A stretch of DNA of 64,000 bases from contig JAPZSB010000001.1 in the NCBI GenBank assembly GCA_027531565.1, positions 62,001 to 126,000 on the forward strand, given 5' to 3'. Positions 51,377-59,765 of the stretch are shown piece by piece (within the stretch, counting starts at the first letter, position 1; each line of letters opens with the position of its first letter). The position numbers were made by a program, and so were the translations under genes. Under the pieces are notes generated by a model, which was not told where the DNA came from, made no database searches, and was given only the letters and a program-made list of their open reading frames with translations. Origin of the DNA: Beijerinckiaceae bacterium (GTDB lineage Bacteria > Pseudomonadota > Alphaproteobacteria > Rhizobiales > Beijerinckiaceae).

Positions 51377-52390
51377 TCAGAGGGCGCGCTGCGCCGAGGC
51401 CTCGCTCTGGCGGGCGCGGTCGATGCCGAGCTTCCGTTCGCGCAGGATCACGTAGATGCCGGCACCGGAGACGATGGCGGCCCCGATCAGGACCAGCGTG
51501 TCCGGCAGGTCTCCGAAGAGGAAATAGCCCCAGAGCAGCGCGAAGATCATGCCGGTATAGTCGAACGGGGCGACGACCGAGGCCGGCGCGCGGCGATAGC
51601 TTTCGGTGAGGAAGATCTGGCCGAACCCGCCCATCACGCCGGTCAGCACGAGGAACAGCGCCTGTTTCGCATCCGGCAGCACCCAGGCCCATTTCGGATC
51701 GAAGGCGCCGCCCAGCACCGACATCATGCCGAAGGTGGTGGTCATCAGCGAGAAATAGGTGACGATGGCCGCGGTGGTTTCGGTGGCGGTCAGCCGGCGG
51801 ACCTCGATCATGGCGAAGGCCGCGCAGACGGCGCCGCAGAGCGAGAAGAAAGCGCCGCGGGCCCGGGCATCGCTGCCGGATAGGGACAGCGCATCGGCCG
51901 AGAGATGCGGCCAGAGCATCACGATCACGCCGCAGAACCCGATCAGGACGGCGGTCCAGCGATAGAGCCGCACGACCTCGCCCAGCAGCAACGCGGCCAG
52001 CACCACGCTGAAGAGCGGCGCGGCAAAGGAGATGGCGGTGGCATCGGGGAGGGGCAGCGTGGTCAGCCCGGCAAAGCCGCAGAACATGCCCAGCGAGCCG
52101 ACAAGGCCGCGCTTGATATGGCCCCTGCGGTTGGTGGTGGCGAAGGCGGTCGGGAGCTTGCCGACCATCGCCATCCAGACGAAGACCGGGATCAGCGCGA
52201 AGAAGGACCGGCAGAACACGACCTGCCCGACGGGGAAGCCATTGACCGGGCCCGTCAGCGAGCCGACGATCTTCACCGAGGCGCCCATGCAGGAAAAGGC
52301 GAAGGCCGAGGCCATCTTGAACAGGATCCCGACCAGCGGGCGCTGCGGGGGCAAGGGCGGCCCGGGCAACGGGCGGTCGGGAGGGAACAT
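51377..52390 (-). CDS. DMT superfamily (EamA) transporter
   Basis: 337 residues with about ten membrane helices in two EamA repeats (about residues 20-165 and 185-325); the second repeat ends with FDYTGMIFALLWGYFLFGDLP. Family members export or import small metabolites. It is upstream of the thiamine operon on the same strand, but the thiM promoter lies between them. Substrate unknown. Confidence 0.88.
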   Translation of the reverse strand: MFPPDRPLPGPPLPPQRPLVGILFKMASAFAFSCMGASVKIVGSLTGPVNGFPVGQVVFCRSFFALIPVFVWMAMVGKLPTAFATTNRRGHIKRGLVGSLGMFCGFAGLTTLPLPDATAISFAAPLFSVVLAALLLGEVVRLYRWTAVLIGFCGVIVMLWPHLSADALSLSGSDARARGAFFSLCGAVCAAFAMIEVRRLTATETTAAIVTYFSLMTTTFGMMSVLGGAFDPKWAWVLPDAKQALFLVLTGVMGGFGQIFLTESYRRAPASVVAPFDYTGMIFALLWGYFLFGDLPDTLVLIGAAIVSGAGIYVILRERKLGIDRARQSEASAQRAL

Positions 52391-52524
52391 GTCTGGAAAT
52401 CCGGCTTCGGCCGGAGACTAGACGTTTGTTCCCGCCGGGAAAACCGGAAACTCGCCGGCGGGGCGGGAAAAGGCCGGAAACGCCCCGTCATCAATCTGTT
52501 ACAGGCTTCTGGATACTGCGCGGC

Positions 52525-53370
52525 ATGATCCAGAACGGCATGTCAGAGCGCGAGTCGATTCGCCCGCGGGACGAAGCCTCCACCTATCGGGTCCGGACCC
52601 TGTTCCTCTCCGACATCCATCTCGGCACGCGCGGCTGCCAGGCCGAGGCGCTGATGGAGTTTCTCCGCGCCTATGATGCCGACACGATCTATCTTGTCGG
52701 CGACATTGTCGATGGCTGGCGGCTCAAGGCGCGATGGCACTGGCCGCAGGCCCATAACGACCTCGTCCAGAAGCTGCTCCGCAAGGTGCGCAAAGGCGCG
52801 CGGATCATCTATCTGCCCGGCAACCATGACGAGTTCCTTCGCGATTATTGCGGCACCAGTTTCGGCGGGATCGAGATTCTCGACCGTGTCGTCCATGAAA
52901 CGGCGGCCGGCCAGCGCCTGCTCGTGCTGCATGGCGACCAGTTCGATATGGTTGTGCGCCATGCCAAATGGCTCGCCTTCCTCGGTGACGGTGCCTACAC
53001 GCTGGCCCTGGGCGTCAATACCTATCTCAACCTCGTCCGCCGCAAGCTCGGCTTCCCGTATTGGTCGCTCTCGGGCTGGGCCAAGGCGAAGGTGAAGAAC
53101 GCCGTCAATTTCATCGGCCGGTTCGAGGAAGTGCTGGTCAACGAGGGCAAGCGCAGCCGGGTGGACGGGATTGTCTGCGGGCATATCCATTCGGCCGCCC
53201 TGCATGACACGCTCGGGATCCGCTATGCGAATACCGGCGACTGGGTCGAGAGCTGCACGGCGCTTGTCGAGCATTTCGACGGCGCGCTGGAGCTGATCCG
53301 CTGGAACGAACGCCGCGTTGCCTATCTTGCGACGCTTGAACCGGAATTCCGCGTGCAGGCCGCCGAATGA
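52525..53370 (+). CDS. UDP-2,3-diacylglucosamine diphosphatase-like metallophosphoesterase
   Basis: 281 residues from ATG 52525; an ATG 15 nt further on is an alternative, and neither has a clear SD. Calcineurin-type metal motifs are in order: FLSDIHLG, VGDIVDGW, GNHDE, HGDQFD, CGHIHSAA. The protein is like LpxH-type hydrolases, which release UMP from UDP-2,3-diacylglucosamine in lipid A synthesis; other phosphoesterases share these motifs, so the assignment is tentative. It overlaps the glycosyltransferase gene by 4 nt. Confidence 0.82.
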   Translation: MIQNGMSERESIRPRDEASTYRVRTLFLSDIHLGTRGCQAEALMEFLRAYDADTIYLVGDIVDGWRLKARWHWPQAHNDLVQKLLRKVRKGARIIYLPGNHDEFLRDYCGTSFGGIEILDRVVHETAAGQRLLVLHGDQFDMVVRHAKWLAFLGDGAYTLALGVNTYLNLVRRKLGFPYWSLSGWAKAKVKNAVNFIGRFEEVLVNEGKRSRVDGIVCGHIHSAALHDTLGIRYANTGDWVESCTALVEHFDGALELIRWNERRVAYLATLEPEFRVQAAE

Positions 53371-54461
53371 GCGTGACCGGGGAGTTTTCCATCGAGGGCC
53401 GCCCGCTCCGGGTGCTGGTGGCGACCGATGCCTGGCATCCGCAGGTCAATGGCGTGGTGCGTTCGCTCGATGCGGTGGCGCGCGAGGCGCCGGCCCTCGG
53501 CGCGGAACTGCGCTTCCTGACGCCGGAGGGGTATCGCGGGTTCCGCATGCCGACCTATCCGGAAATCCGTCTCTCCGTGGTCTCGCCGGCGGAGATCGCC
53601 CGGCGGATCGAGGCCGAGGCGCCGGATCACCTCCATATCGCGACGGAAGGGCCGATCGGCCTGCTGGCGCGCCGCCATTGCCTGAAACGCAACCTGCCCT
53701 TCACGACCTCCTACCATACCAAGTTTCCGGAATATGTCGCCGCGCGGCTCCCCGTGCCGGAAACGCTGAGCTATGCGATGCTGCGGCATTTCCACAATGC
53801 CGCAGCGGGGATCATGGTCTCGACGCAAAGCCTCGAGGCCGACCTTGCCGGCCGAGGCTTCCGCCGGCTGCTGCGCTGGTCGCGCGGGGTCGATACCACC
53901 CTGTTCCGGCCGGACCGGCCGCGCGTGCTGGACCTGCCGCGGCCGATCGCGCTCTTTGTCGGCCGCGTGGCGGTCGAGAAGAATATCGAGGCATTCCTCG
54001 CGCTTGACCTGCCTGGCTCCAAAGTGGTGATCGGGGACGGGCCGGCCCGTGCCAGCCTCGCGGCGCGCTTTCCCGATGTGCATTTTCTCGGGCTGCGCGA
54101 GGGCGAGGCCCTGGCCGAACTCTATGCTTCGGCCGATGTCTTCGTCTTTCCGAGCCTGACCGACACGTTCGGCATCGTCCTGCTGGAGGCGCTGGCTTCC
54201 GGCCTGCCGGTTGCCGCGTTCCCCGTGACCGGCCCGCTGGACGTGATCGGCGGAAAGCCGGTCGGCGCACTCGATACCGATCTCGGCATGGCGGTCCGGC
54301 AGGCGCTGACCTCATCGCGCGAGGCGTGCCGCGAGCATGCGCTGCGGTACAGCTGGCAGGAAAGCGCGCGGGAGTTTCTCGGCAATGTCCGGCGCTGCAT
54401 GGCGCCGCCGAGTGCTTACCGGAAGGCGCGGATCCGTTCCTCGGTCGAGAGCGAGGCATAG
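53367..54461 (+). CDS. GT4-family glycosyltransferase
   Basis: 364 residues. A GT-B fold: the acceptor-domain start LRVLVATDAWHPQVNGVV, the donor domain with RPIALFVGRVAVEKNIEAFL, and the C-terminal nucleotide-sugar motif FPSLTDTFGIVLLEALASGLPV (EX7E motif). It is close to proteins that mannosylate or glucosylate lipids. Start overlaps the metallophosphoesterase stop (ATGA). Its 3' end overlaps the convergent CheZ-like gene by 46 bp (54416-54461). Confidence 0.9.
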   Translation: MSVTGEFSIEGRPLRVLVATDAWHPQVNGVVRSLDAVAREAPALGAELRFLTPEGYRGFRMPTYPEIRLSVVSPAEIARRIEAEAPDHLHIATEGPIGLLARRHCLKRNLPFTTSYHTKFPEYVAARLPVPETLSYAMLRHFHNAAAGIMVSTQSLEADLAGRGFRRLLRWSRGVDTTLFRPDRPRVLDLPRPIALFVGRVAVEKNIEAFLALDLPGSKVVIGDGPARASLAARFPDVHFLGLREGEALAELYASADVFVFPSLTDTFGIVLLEALASGLPVAAFPVTGPLDVIGGKPVGALDTDLGMAVRQALTSSREACREHALRYSWQESAREFLGNVRRCMAPPSAYRKARIRSSVESEA

Positions 54462-55333
54462 GCGTCCCGCTCGACCTCGGGCGCAGCGGCAGGTCCCGGC
54501 GGCGCCACCGGAGCCGGGATCGGCTCGGCCTCGATATCGAGCAGATGCGCGCCGACCATGGTCGGTTCGGTGGCCGCGGCGGGCTCGAAGAAATCGAACG
54601 TATCGTCGATTTCGGCCTGGTTGGCATCGCTCATCCAGATATCGGAAGCGCGGACCGCAGGCGGCGGCGCGTCGAGCTCCTCGATCATCTTCTCGTCGGC
54701 CTGGAAATCCTCGGCGAGGCCGGTCGCCTCGAGGATCGATTTCAGCCGTTCGTCGAGGAAGCGCAGGGCATCGACGACCTTGCGGATGCGCTGGGCGGTG
54801 AGGTCCTGGAAGCCACAGGCGGTGTAGATCTCGGTGGCGCAGGCATCGAGCATGTCGCAATCGGCGAGATCGCCGCTCTGCTGCTCGCGTTTCGTCCAGG
54901 CATATTCCTGGATGCGCTCGGCGGCGGAGAGGATGCTGGATGTGGCCTTTTCCGTGGTCGCGACCACGGCGTCGAGTTCGTCGGAGGCCGAGCTGTATTG
55001 CGTGGCCGTCACGCCGTCATGGCGGATCTGCCGGATCTCGCGTTCGGCGCGGGCAATGGCGCGCGCCATTTCGATGATGTCGCCCTGCAGGCGCTCGTAG
55101 GGCAGCGGCTGCGCGGCATGGACAACCGGCGCAGGCGCCGCGAGGGCCGGCGTGTCGATCAACTGGCGCTGCAGGCGCTCGATCGCGCCGAGCACCATCG
55201 CCGTATCCGCCTGCCGGTTGCGCTTCGCATATTCCTGCAGGAACCAGCGGCCACGCGCCGTTTCCATGACGGCGGCCTCGATTTGCTCGTAGGCGTGCTC
55301 GTGATCCGGCGGCTGGACGATCATCGACGACAT
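54416..55333 (-). CDS. CheZ-like protein phosphatase domain protein
   Basis: 305 residues, helical. The segment ACGFQDLTAQRIRKVVDALRFLDERL (about residues 170-195) matches the CheZ active-site region (QDLTxQRI) that dephosphorylates CheY-type response regulators. A Pro/Ala-rich region and an acidic stretch fill the C-terminal third. No chemotaxis gene is nearby. It is divergent from the Mla operon and overlaps the glycosyltransferase 3' end. True CheZ function is inferred from the motif only. Confidence 0.75.
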   Translation of the reverse strand: MSSMIVQPPDHEHAYEQIEAAVMETARGRWFLQEYAKRNRQADTAMVLGAIERLQRQLIDTPALAAPAPVVHAAQPLPYERLQGDIIEMARAIARAEREIRQIRHDGVTATQYSSASDELDAVVATTEKATSSILSAAERIQEYAWTKREQQSGDLADCDMLDACATEIYTACGFQDLTAQRIRKVVDALRFLDERLKSILEATGLAEDFQADEKMIEELDAPPPAVRASDIWMSDANQAEIDDTFDFFEPAAATEPTMVGAHLLDIEAEPIPAPVAPPGPAAAPEVERDAYASLSTEERIRAFR

Positions 55334-55534
55334 GCGCGCCCCCTCCGGGCAAGCAGATATCTGGTTTCCGGGCGTGATTCCCGCATGATCGCGAGCGTGC
55401 CCTGAAACAGTTAATGGGCGCTTAGCATGGGTTGTCCCGTGGCTGTGGCGTTGCCGTCCTTGCCGCTGCGGGAGCCGGATGTTAGCTCTCCGTTAACGCA
55501 TGGCGCGCTGCAGCGTGCGCCGTCACGGGGTGCC

Positions 55535-56674
55535 ATGGCCATACCGCATGCCCAGTTCGCGAAAGGGGAAGCCGGGGAAGCGATCATCCGGCTCGACGGA
55601 TCGTGGGATGCCGCGCATGGCGATGCGCTCGAGCGGCTCGTCGCGGAAATGGCCGAAGCGGCAGCGCACCATGACGGGGCGCTCGTGGTCCTGCTCGACC
55701 GGCTGGTGGCCCTCGACACGCTCGGCGCCTATCTCGTGTTCCGGCTGCGGAACCGGCTGGCGGAGGCCGGCCGTTCCGTCCGGATCGAGGGCGCCACGGA
55801 AAGCCAGAAGATCCTCATCGACGAGGTCTCCTTCGCGCCGCCGCCGGTCGCCGGAGACCGCCGCTCGCTCGCCCCCGCCTATGACATGCTTTCGGATGTC
55901 GGCGAGGCCGTGGTGGATGCCGGGCGCGACCTGTCGAACGGCGTCGCCTTTTTCGGCGCGGTCGTCGCCGCGTTCGGGCGCCTGCTGACCGGGCGGGCGC
56001 GGCTGCGCATCGCCTCGGTCGTGACACAGCTCGAACGGGTCGGCCTGCGCTCGGTCCCGATCATCATGCTGATCTCGTTCCTCGTCGGGGCGATCATCGC
56101 GCAGCAATCGATCTTCCAGCTCCGCACCTTCGGTACCGTGCAGTTCGTGGCAGACCTGCTCGGCATTCTCGTGCTGCGTGAACTGGCGGTGCTGCTGACG
56201 GCGATCATGATCGCCGGGCGGTCCGGCTCGTCCTTCACGGCGGAGCTGGGCTCGATGAAGATGCGCGAGGAGGTCGACGCCCTGCAGACGATGGGGCTCG
56301 ATCCGCTCGAGGTGCTGGTCGTTCCCCGCATTCTCGCCCTGATGATCGCCCTGCCGTTGCTGACGTTCCTCGCGGCCATGGCCGGCATTGCCGGCGGGGC
56401 CGTGGTCGCCTTCTTCTATGGCGGGGTCAGTTCGGATGTCTTCTTCTCGCGGCTGCAGAACGCGATCGGGTTCAACACCTTCATGGTGGGCATGATCAAG
56501 GCGCCGTTCATGGCGCTGGTCATCGGGCTCATCGCCTGCATCGAGGGTTTCGCCGTGCGGGGCAGCGCGGAATCCCTCGGCAGCCACACAACCGCCTCGG
56601 TGGTGAAGTCCATCTTCGTGGTGATTGTTGTCGACGGGATGTTCGCGATGTTCTTCGCCGCGATCAATTATTGA
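55535..56674 (+). CDS. mlaE: Mla-type lipid ABC transporter permease with N-terminal STAS domain (MlaE)
   Basis: 379 residues from ATG 55535, SD ACGGGG; an in-frame start at 55427 would give 415. The N-terminal about 100 residues are STAS-like (LVVLLDRLVALDTLGAYLVFRLR). The MlaE permease domain has about five helices and the motif ELGSMKMREEVDALQTMGLDPLEVLVVPR. It transports phospholipids between membranes with MlaF and MlaD. STAS-MlaE fusion replaces the separate MlaB subunit. Followed after 7 nt by mlaF. Confidence 0.92.
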   Translation: MAIPHAQFAKGEAGEAIIRLDGSWDAAHGDALERLVAEMAEAAAHHDGALVVLLDRLVALDTLGAYLVFRLRNRLAEAGRSVRIEGATESQKILIDEVSFAPPPVAGDRRSLAPAYDMLSDVGEAVVDAGRDLSNGVAFFGAVVAAFGRLLTGRARLRIASVVTQLERVGLRSVPIIMLISFLVGAIIAQQSIFQLRTFGTVQFVADLLGILVLRELAVLLTAIMIAGRSGSSFTAELGSMKMREEVDALQTMGLDPLEVLVVPRILALMIALPLLTFLAAMAGIAGGAVVAFFYGGVSSDVFFSRLQNAIGFNTFMVGMIKAPFMALVIGLIACIEGFAVRGSAESLGSHTTASVVKSIFVVIVVDGMFAMFFAAINY

Positions 56675-56681
56675 GGCAGGC

Positions 56682-57527
56682 ATGAGCATCTTCAGCCGCG
56701 TCGAACCTGCGAATGACCGCCCCGAGCTTCCGCCGGAACTGGGCCTGCCGATCATCGAGATCCGCGATCTCTCGGTGGGGTTCGGCGAACGGCTCATCAT
56801 GGACGGGCTCGAACTCGATGTCCGGCGCGGCGAGATCCTCGGGGTTGTCGGCGCGTCGGGCACCGGCAAGTCGGTCCTGCTGCGCACGATCATCGGCCTG
56901 GTCCACCAGCGCAAGGGCACCGTGCGCGTTTTCGGGCATGACATGTCCCAGCTCACGCCGCAGCGCCGGCGCCTGATCGAGCGGCGCTGGGGCGTGCTGT
57001 TCCAGCATGGCGCCCTGTTCTCCTCGCTCACGGTGAGGCAGAACATCCAGTTTCCGATGCGCGAATATCTCGATCTCTCGGAATCCCTGCTCGACGAGAT
57101 GGCGATGGTGAAGCTGCGCCTCGTCGGCCTGAAGCCCGAGGCGGCGGAACGCTTTCCCTCGGAACTCTCGGGCGGGATGATCAAGCGCGTCGCGCTGGCC
57201 CGCGCGCTCGCGCTCGACCCCGAAATCGTGTTTCTCGACGAGCCGACCTCGGGCCTCGATCCGATCGGCGCGGCCGATTTCGACGAGTTGATCGCCACCC
57301 TGCAGAAGACTTTGGGCCTCACCGTTTTCATGGTAACGCATGACCTCGACAGTCTTGCGGGGATCTGTGACCGTATAGCCGCGCTGGGGGATGGCCGCGT
57401 TCTTCATGCCGGGCCACTGGATGAGATGAAAAAGCAATCCCATCCCTGGCTTCAGGCGTATTTCAACGGACCGCGCGCCCGCGCGAGCCATGTCTACACG
57501 CCGCCGGCCGCCGGGCGGGCGACGTGA
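56682..57527 (+). CDS. mlaF: Mla-type lipid transporter ATPase (MlaF)
   Basis: 281 residues. Walker A GASGTGKS at 57-64, Q-loop VLFQHGALFSS, signature LSGGMIKRVALARA, Walker B IVFLDEPTSGLD, switch His FMVTHDLDSL. The sequence is typical of MlaF/MkL ATPases. The ATG at 56682 has a GAGGC SD. Its start lies 7 nt after the mlaE stop, and mlaD starts 70 nt after its stop. Confidence 0.94.
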   Translation: MSIFSRVEPANDRPELPPELGLPIIEIRDLSVGFGERLIMDGLELDVRRGEILGVVGASGTGKSVLLRTIIGLVHQRKGTVRVFGHDMSQLTPQRRRLIERRWGVLFQHGALFSSLTVRQNIQFPMREYLDLSESLLDEMAMVKLRLVGLKPEAAERFPSELSGGMIKRVALARALALDPEIVFLDEPTSGLDPIGAADFDELIATLQKTLGLTVFMVTHDLDSLAGICDRIAALGDGRVLHAGPLDEMKKQSHPWLQAYFNGPRARASHVYTPPAAGRAT

Positions 57528-57597
57528 AATTTCGAACGCATTGTCCTGACCGACCCCTATCCACCGGGCCTGGACATGCACTGGAACGGGGAGCCTG

Positions 57598-58920
57598 ATG
57601 GAAAACCGCGCGAACTATGCCCTTGTCGGGCTTTTCACGCTGGCTGTCATCGCCGGTGTCTTCGGCTTTGTCTACTGGTTCAAGCGCGCGGGCGAGAATG
57701 GCGACCGTTCGGCCTATCGCATCGTGTTCGTCGGCTCGGTCTCGGGCCTGTCAAAGGGCTCGGTGGTGCGGTTCAACGGGCTCCGGGTCGGCGAGGTGAC
57801 CGCGATCGAGATCATGCCGGCCGATCCCGGGAAGGTGATGGCCACGATCGAGGTCGATCGCCAGACGCCGATCCGGACCGATACGCGCGCCCGCCTCGAA
57901 TACCAGGGATTGACGGGCGTTGCCTCGGTGCAGCTCACCGGCGGGGCCGGCAACGCGCCCGCCCTGACCAGCGCCGACCCGACCGGCCGGCCGCTGCTCT
58001 TCGCCGACCGTTCCGATTACCAGGACATCCTGGAAACGCTTCAGCGCCTTTCCGGCAAGATCGACTCCGTCCTCACCCGGGCGGACAGCCTGCTGTCGCA
58101 GAGCGAGGGGTCTGTCGTTGCCACCGTCAAGAATGTCGAGGCCTTTTCCAAGGCCCTGGCGGACAATTCCTCCGGCGTGGCGTCGTTCCTCGCCAATGTC
58201 GGCGAGATGAGCCAGAAAGTCGGTTCGCTGTCGATCCGGCTGGAACGGTTCGTCGATCAGGCCGAGGGGCTCGTCCGGGCGGTGGATGCGAACGAGGTCA
58301 ACCGCGCCGTGCGGAATATCGCCGCCTTCTCGGATGCCCTCGGCGAGGGCCGGCAGAATGTCACGGCTCTGCTCAACGACACGGCGCAGCTGGCGAAATC
58401 GCTCAATGCCAGCGCCGGCAAGCTGGATACCGCGCTGGACGAGATTTCCCGCGTTGCCCGAGCGCTCGACAGCCAGAAGATTGCCGGCACGCTGGACGGC
58501 GTGCAGAAATTCTCGGATGCGCTGGGCCGCAATGCCGAGGGCGTCGACCAGACGATCCGCGAGATCGGCCGGATCACCGACAAGGTCGGCCAGGCGGCGA
58601 ACCGGCTCGACAGCGTGATGGCCGGGGCCGAGAAATTCCTCGGCTCGGGCCAGGACGGGCAGATGTCCGGGCTCATGAACGAGATTGCCGAGACCGCGAA
58701 GAGCATCCGCGTTCTCGCGGCCAATCTCGACAAGCGGACGACCGAGATCACCGCCGGCATCAACCGCTTCACGGGCCCGGGCCTGCGGGATATCGAGGCG
58801 CTGGCGGCGGAATCGCGCAAGGCAGTGTCGGATCTCTCCCGGGCCGTGCGCTCGCTGGAGCGAAACCCTTCGCAATTGCTCTTTGGCGGCCAATCCAATA
58901 TCCCCGAATACAGGCGCTAG
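57598..58920 (+). CDS. mlaD: MCE domain protein (MlaD)
   Basis: 440 residues. One N-terminal membrane helix (about residues 8-26), then an MCE domain (about 38-115, RIVFVGSVSGLSKGSVVRFNGLRVGEV) that forms a hydrophobic-lipid ring, and a long helical C-terminal region (about 145-430) with heptad-like spacing. It is the periplasmic substrate-binding part of the lipid transporter, longer than E. coli MlaD because of the extra helices. Confidence 0.93.
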   Translation: MENRANYALVGLFTLAVIAGVFGFVYWFKRAGENGDRSAYRIVFVGSVSGLSKGSVVRFNGLRVGEVTAIEIMPADPGKVMATIEVDRQTPIRTDTRARLEYQGLTGVASVQLTGGAGNAPALTSADPTGRPLLFADRSDYQDILETLQRLSGKIDSVLTRADSLLSQSEGSVVATVKNVEAFSKALADNSSGVASFLANVGEMSQKVGSLSIRLERFVDQAEGLVRAVDANEVNRAVRNIAAFSDALGEGRQNVTALLNDTAQLAKSLNASAGKLDTALDEISRVARALDSQKIAGTLDGVQKFSDALGRNAEGVDQTIREIGRITDKVGQAANRLDSVMAGAEKFLGSGQDGQMSGLMNEIAETAKSIRVLAANLDKRTTEITAGINRFTGPGLRDIEALAAESRKAVSDLSRAVRSLERNPSQLLFGGQSNIPEYRR

Positions 58921-58974
58921 GTCTTGGAAATGCGTGGTCGCGTGCGAATGGTTTCGGGGACAAGGGCGGGAACG

Positions 58975-59538
58975 ATGCTGCGCATCGCCGCTCTCGGGCT
59001 TTTGCTGGCGGGCTGTGCATCCGGCGCGGCGCCGACCACCTATGACCTGACCGCCCCTGCCGATATCGGGGCCTCTGGCCGTGGCCGCGGGCTGCTGGTC
59101 GTAGCCGAGCCGCAGGCGCTGCAGGCCTTTGACTCGCCGCGCATCGTGATCACCACGCGCGAGGGCAGCATCGCCTATCTGCCGGATGCGCAATGGGCGG
59201 ACCGGCTGCCCAAGCTGCTGCAGGTGCGGCTGATCCAGACCTTCGAGAATGGCCAGCGGATCCAGGCGGTCGGCCGGCCGGGCGACCGGCTGGTTCCGGC
59301 GGCGCAGCTGAACACGGAAATCCGCCGGTTCGGGCTCGACGAGCGGACCGGCGAGGCTGTGGTCGAGGTTTCCGTGAAGATCGTCAACGACCGCTCGGGC
59401 CGGATCCTGGCCGGGCAGGTCTTCACCCAGCGCGTGGCCGGGGGCGGCGTTTCCGGCGCGGCCGCCACGGCAGCGCTCGACGTGGCCAACCAGGCATTGC
59501 TGCGCGATATCGTGCGCTGGGTGTCCGCCCGGATCTGA
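58975..59538 (+). CDS. ABC-type transport auxiliary lipoprotein (PqiC-like)
   Basis: 187 residues. MLRIAALGLLLAGCASG has a lipobox LAGC; SD GGGCGGG. The mature part contains TYDLTAPADIG, ALQAFDSPRIVITTREGSIAYLPDAQWADRLPKLLQ, typical of the PF03886/PqiC-like lipoproteins that accompany MCE transporters. It closes the mlaE-F-D operon and likely sits in the outer membrane. Longer in-frame starts at 58924/58930/58948 exist but have weaker SD. Confidence 0.88.
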   Translation: MLRIAALGLLLAGCASGAAPTTYDLTAPADIGASGRGRGLLVVAEPQALQAFDSPRIVITTREGSIAYLPDAQWADRLPKLLQVRLIQTFENGQRIQAVGRPGDRLVPAAQLNTEIRRFGLDERTGEAVVEVSVKIVNDRSGRILAGQVFTQRVAGGGVSGAAATAALDVANQALLRDIVRWVSARI

Positions 59539-59586
59539 CCGCTTCCTTTCCGCAGCGAAGCCGGGGCACCTGCCGCGATGGGGCAG

Positions 59587-59641
59587 GCCTGTCTGAGCAG
59601 CCGGACAGGATCCGGTTCATTGTTCCAACAATCAGACAGGC
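59587..59641. repeat. Long inverted repeat between the Mla operon and the growth-pole gene
   Basis: GCCTGTCTGA (59587-59596) and TCAGACAGGC (59632-59641) are perfect 10-bp arms around 35 nt that contain a smaller CCGGA..TCCGG hairpin. It lies in the 227-bp spacer of convergent genes (59539-59765), which holds no gene. No T-run follows, so I list it as an inverted repeat, not a terminator. Confidence 0.6.
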
Positions 59642-59693
59642 TATCCGGTGACCCGTTCCGGTGCCGCATGCCCGCTTCCTGCCCCGGAAAGGC

Positions 59694-59715
59694 AAAGGGC
59701 GGCCGAAGCCGCCCC
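59694..59715 (-). terminator. Probable terminator of the growth-pole-type gene
   Basis: On the minus strand GGGCGGC and GCCGCCC pair around TTCG, followed by TTTGCCTTT. It is about 50 nt beyond the stop codon of the large gene. Confidence 0.6.
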
Positions 59716-59765
59716 GTCTCTGCTCTGCTGGTTGGCCGGTCCGGCTTGCCCGGGTTGCCAACCGA

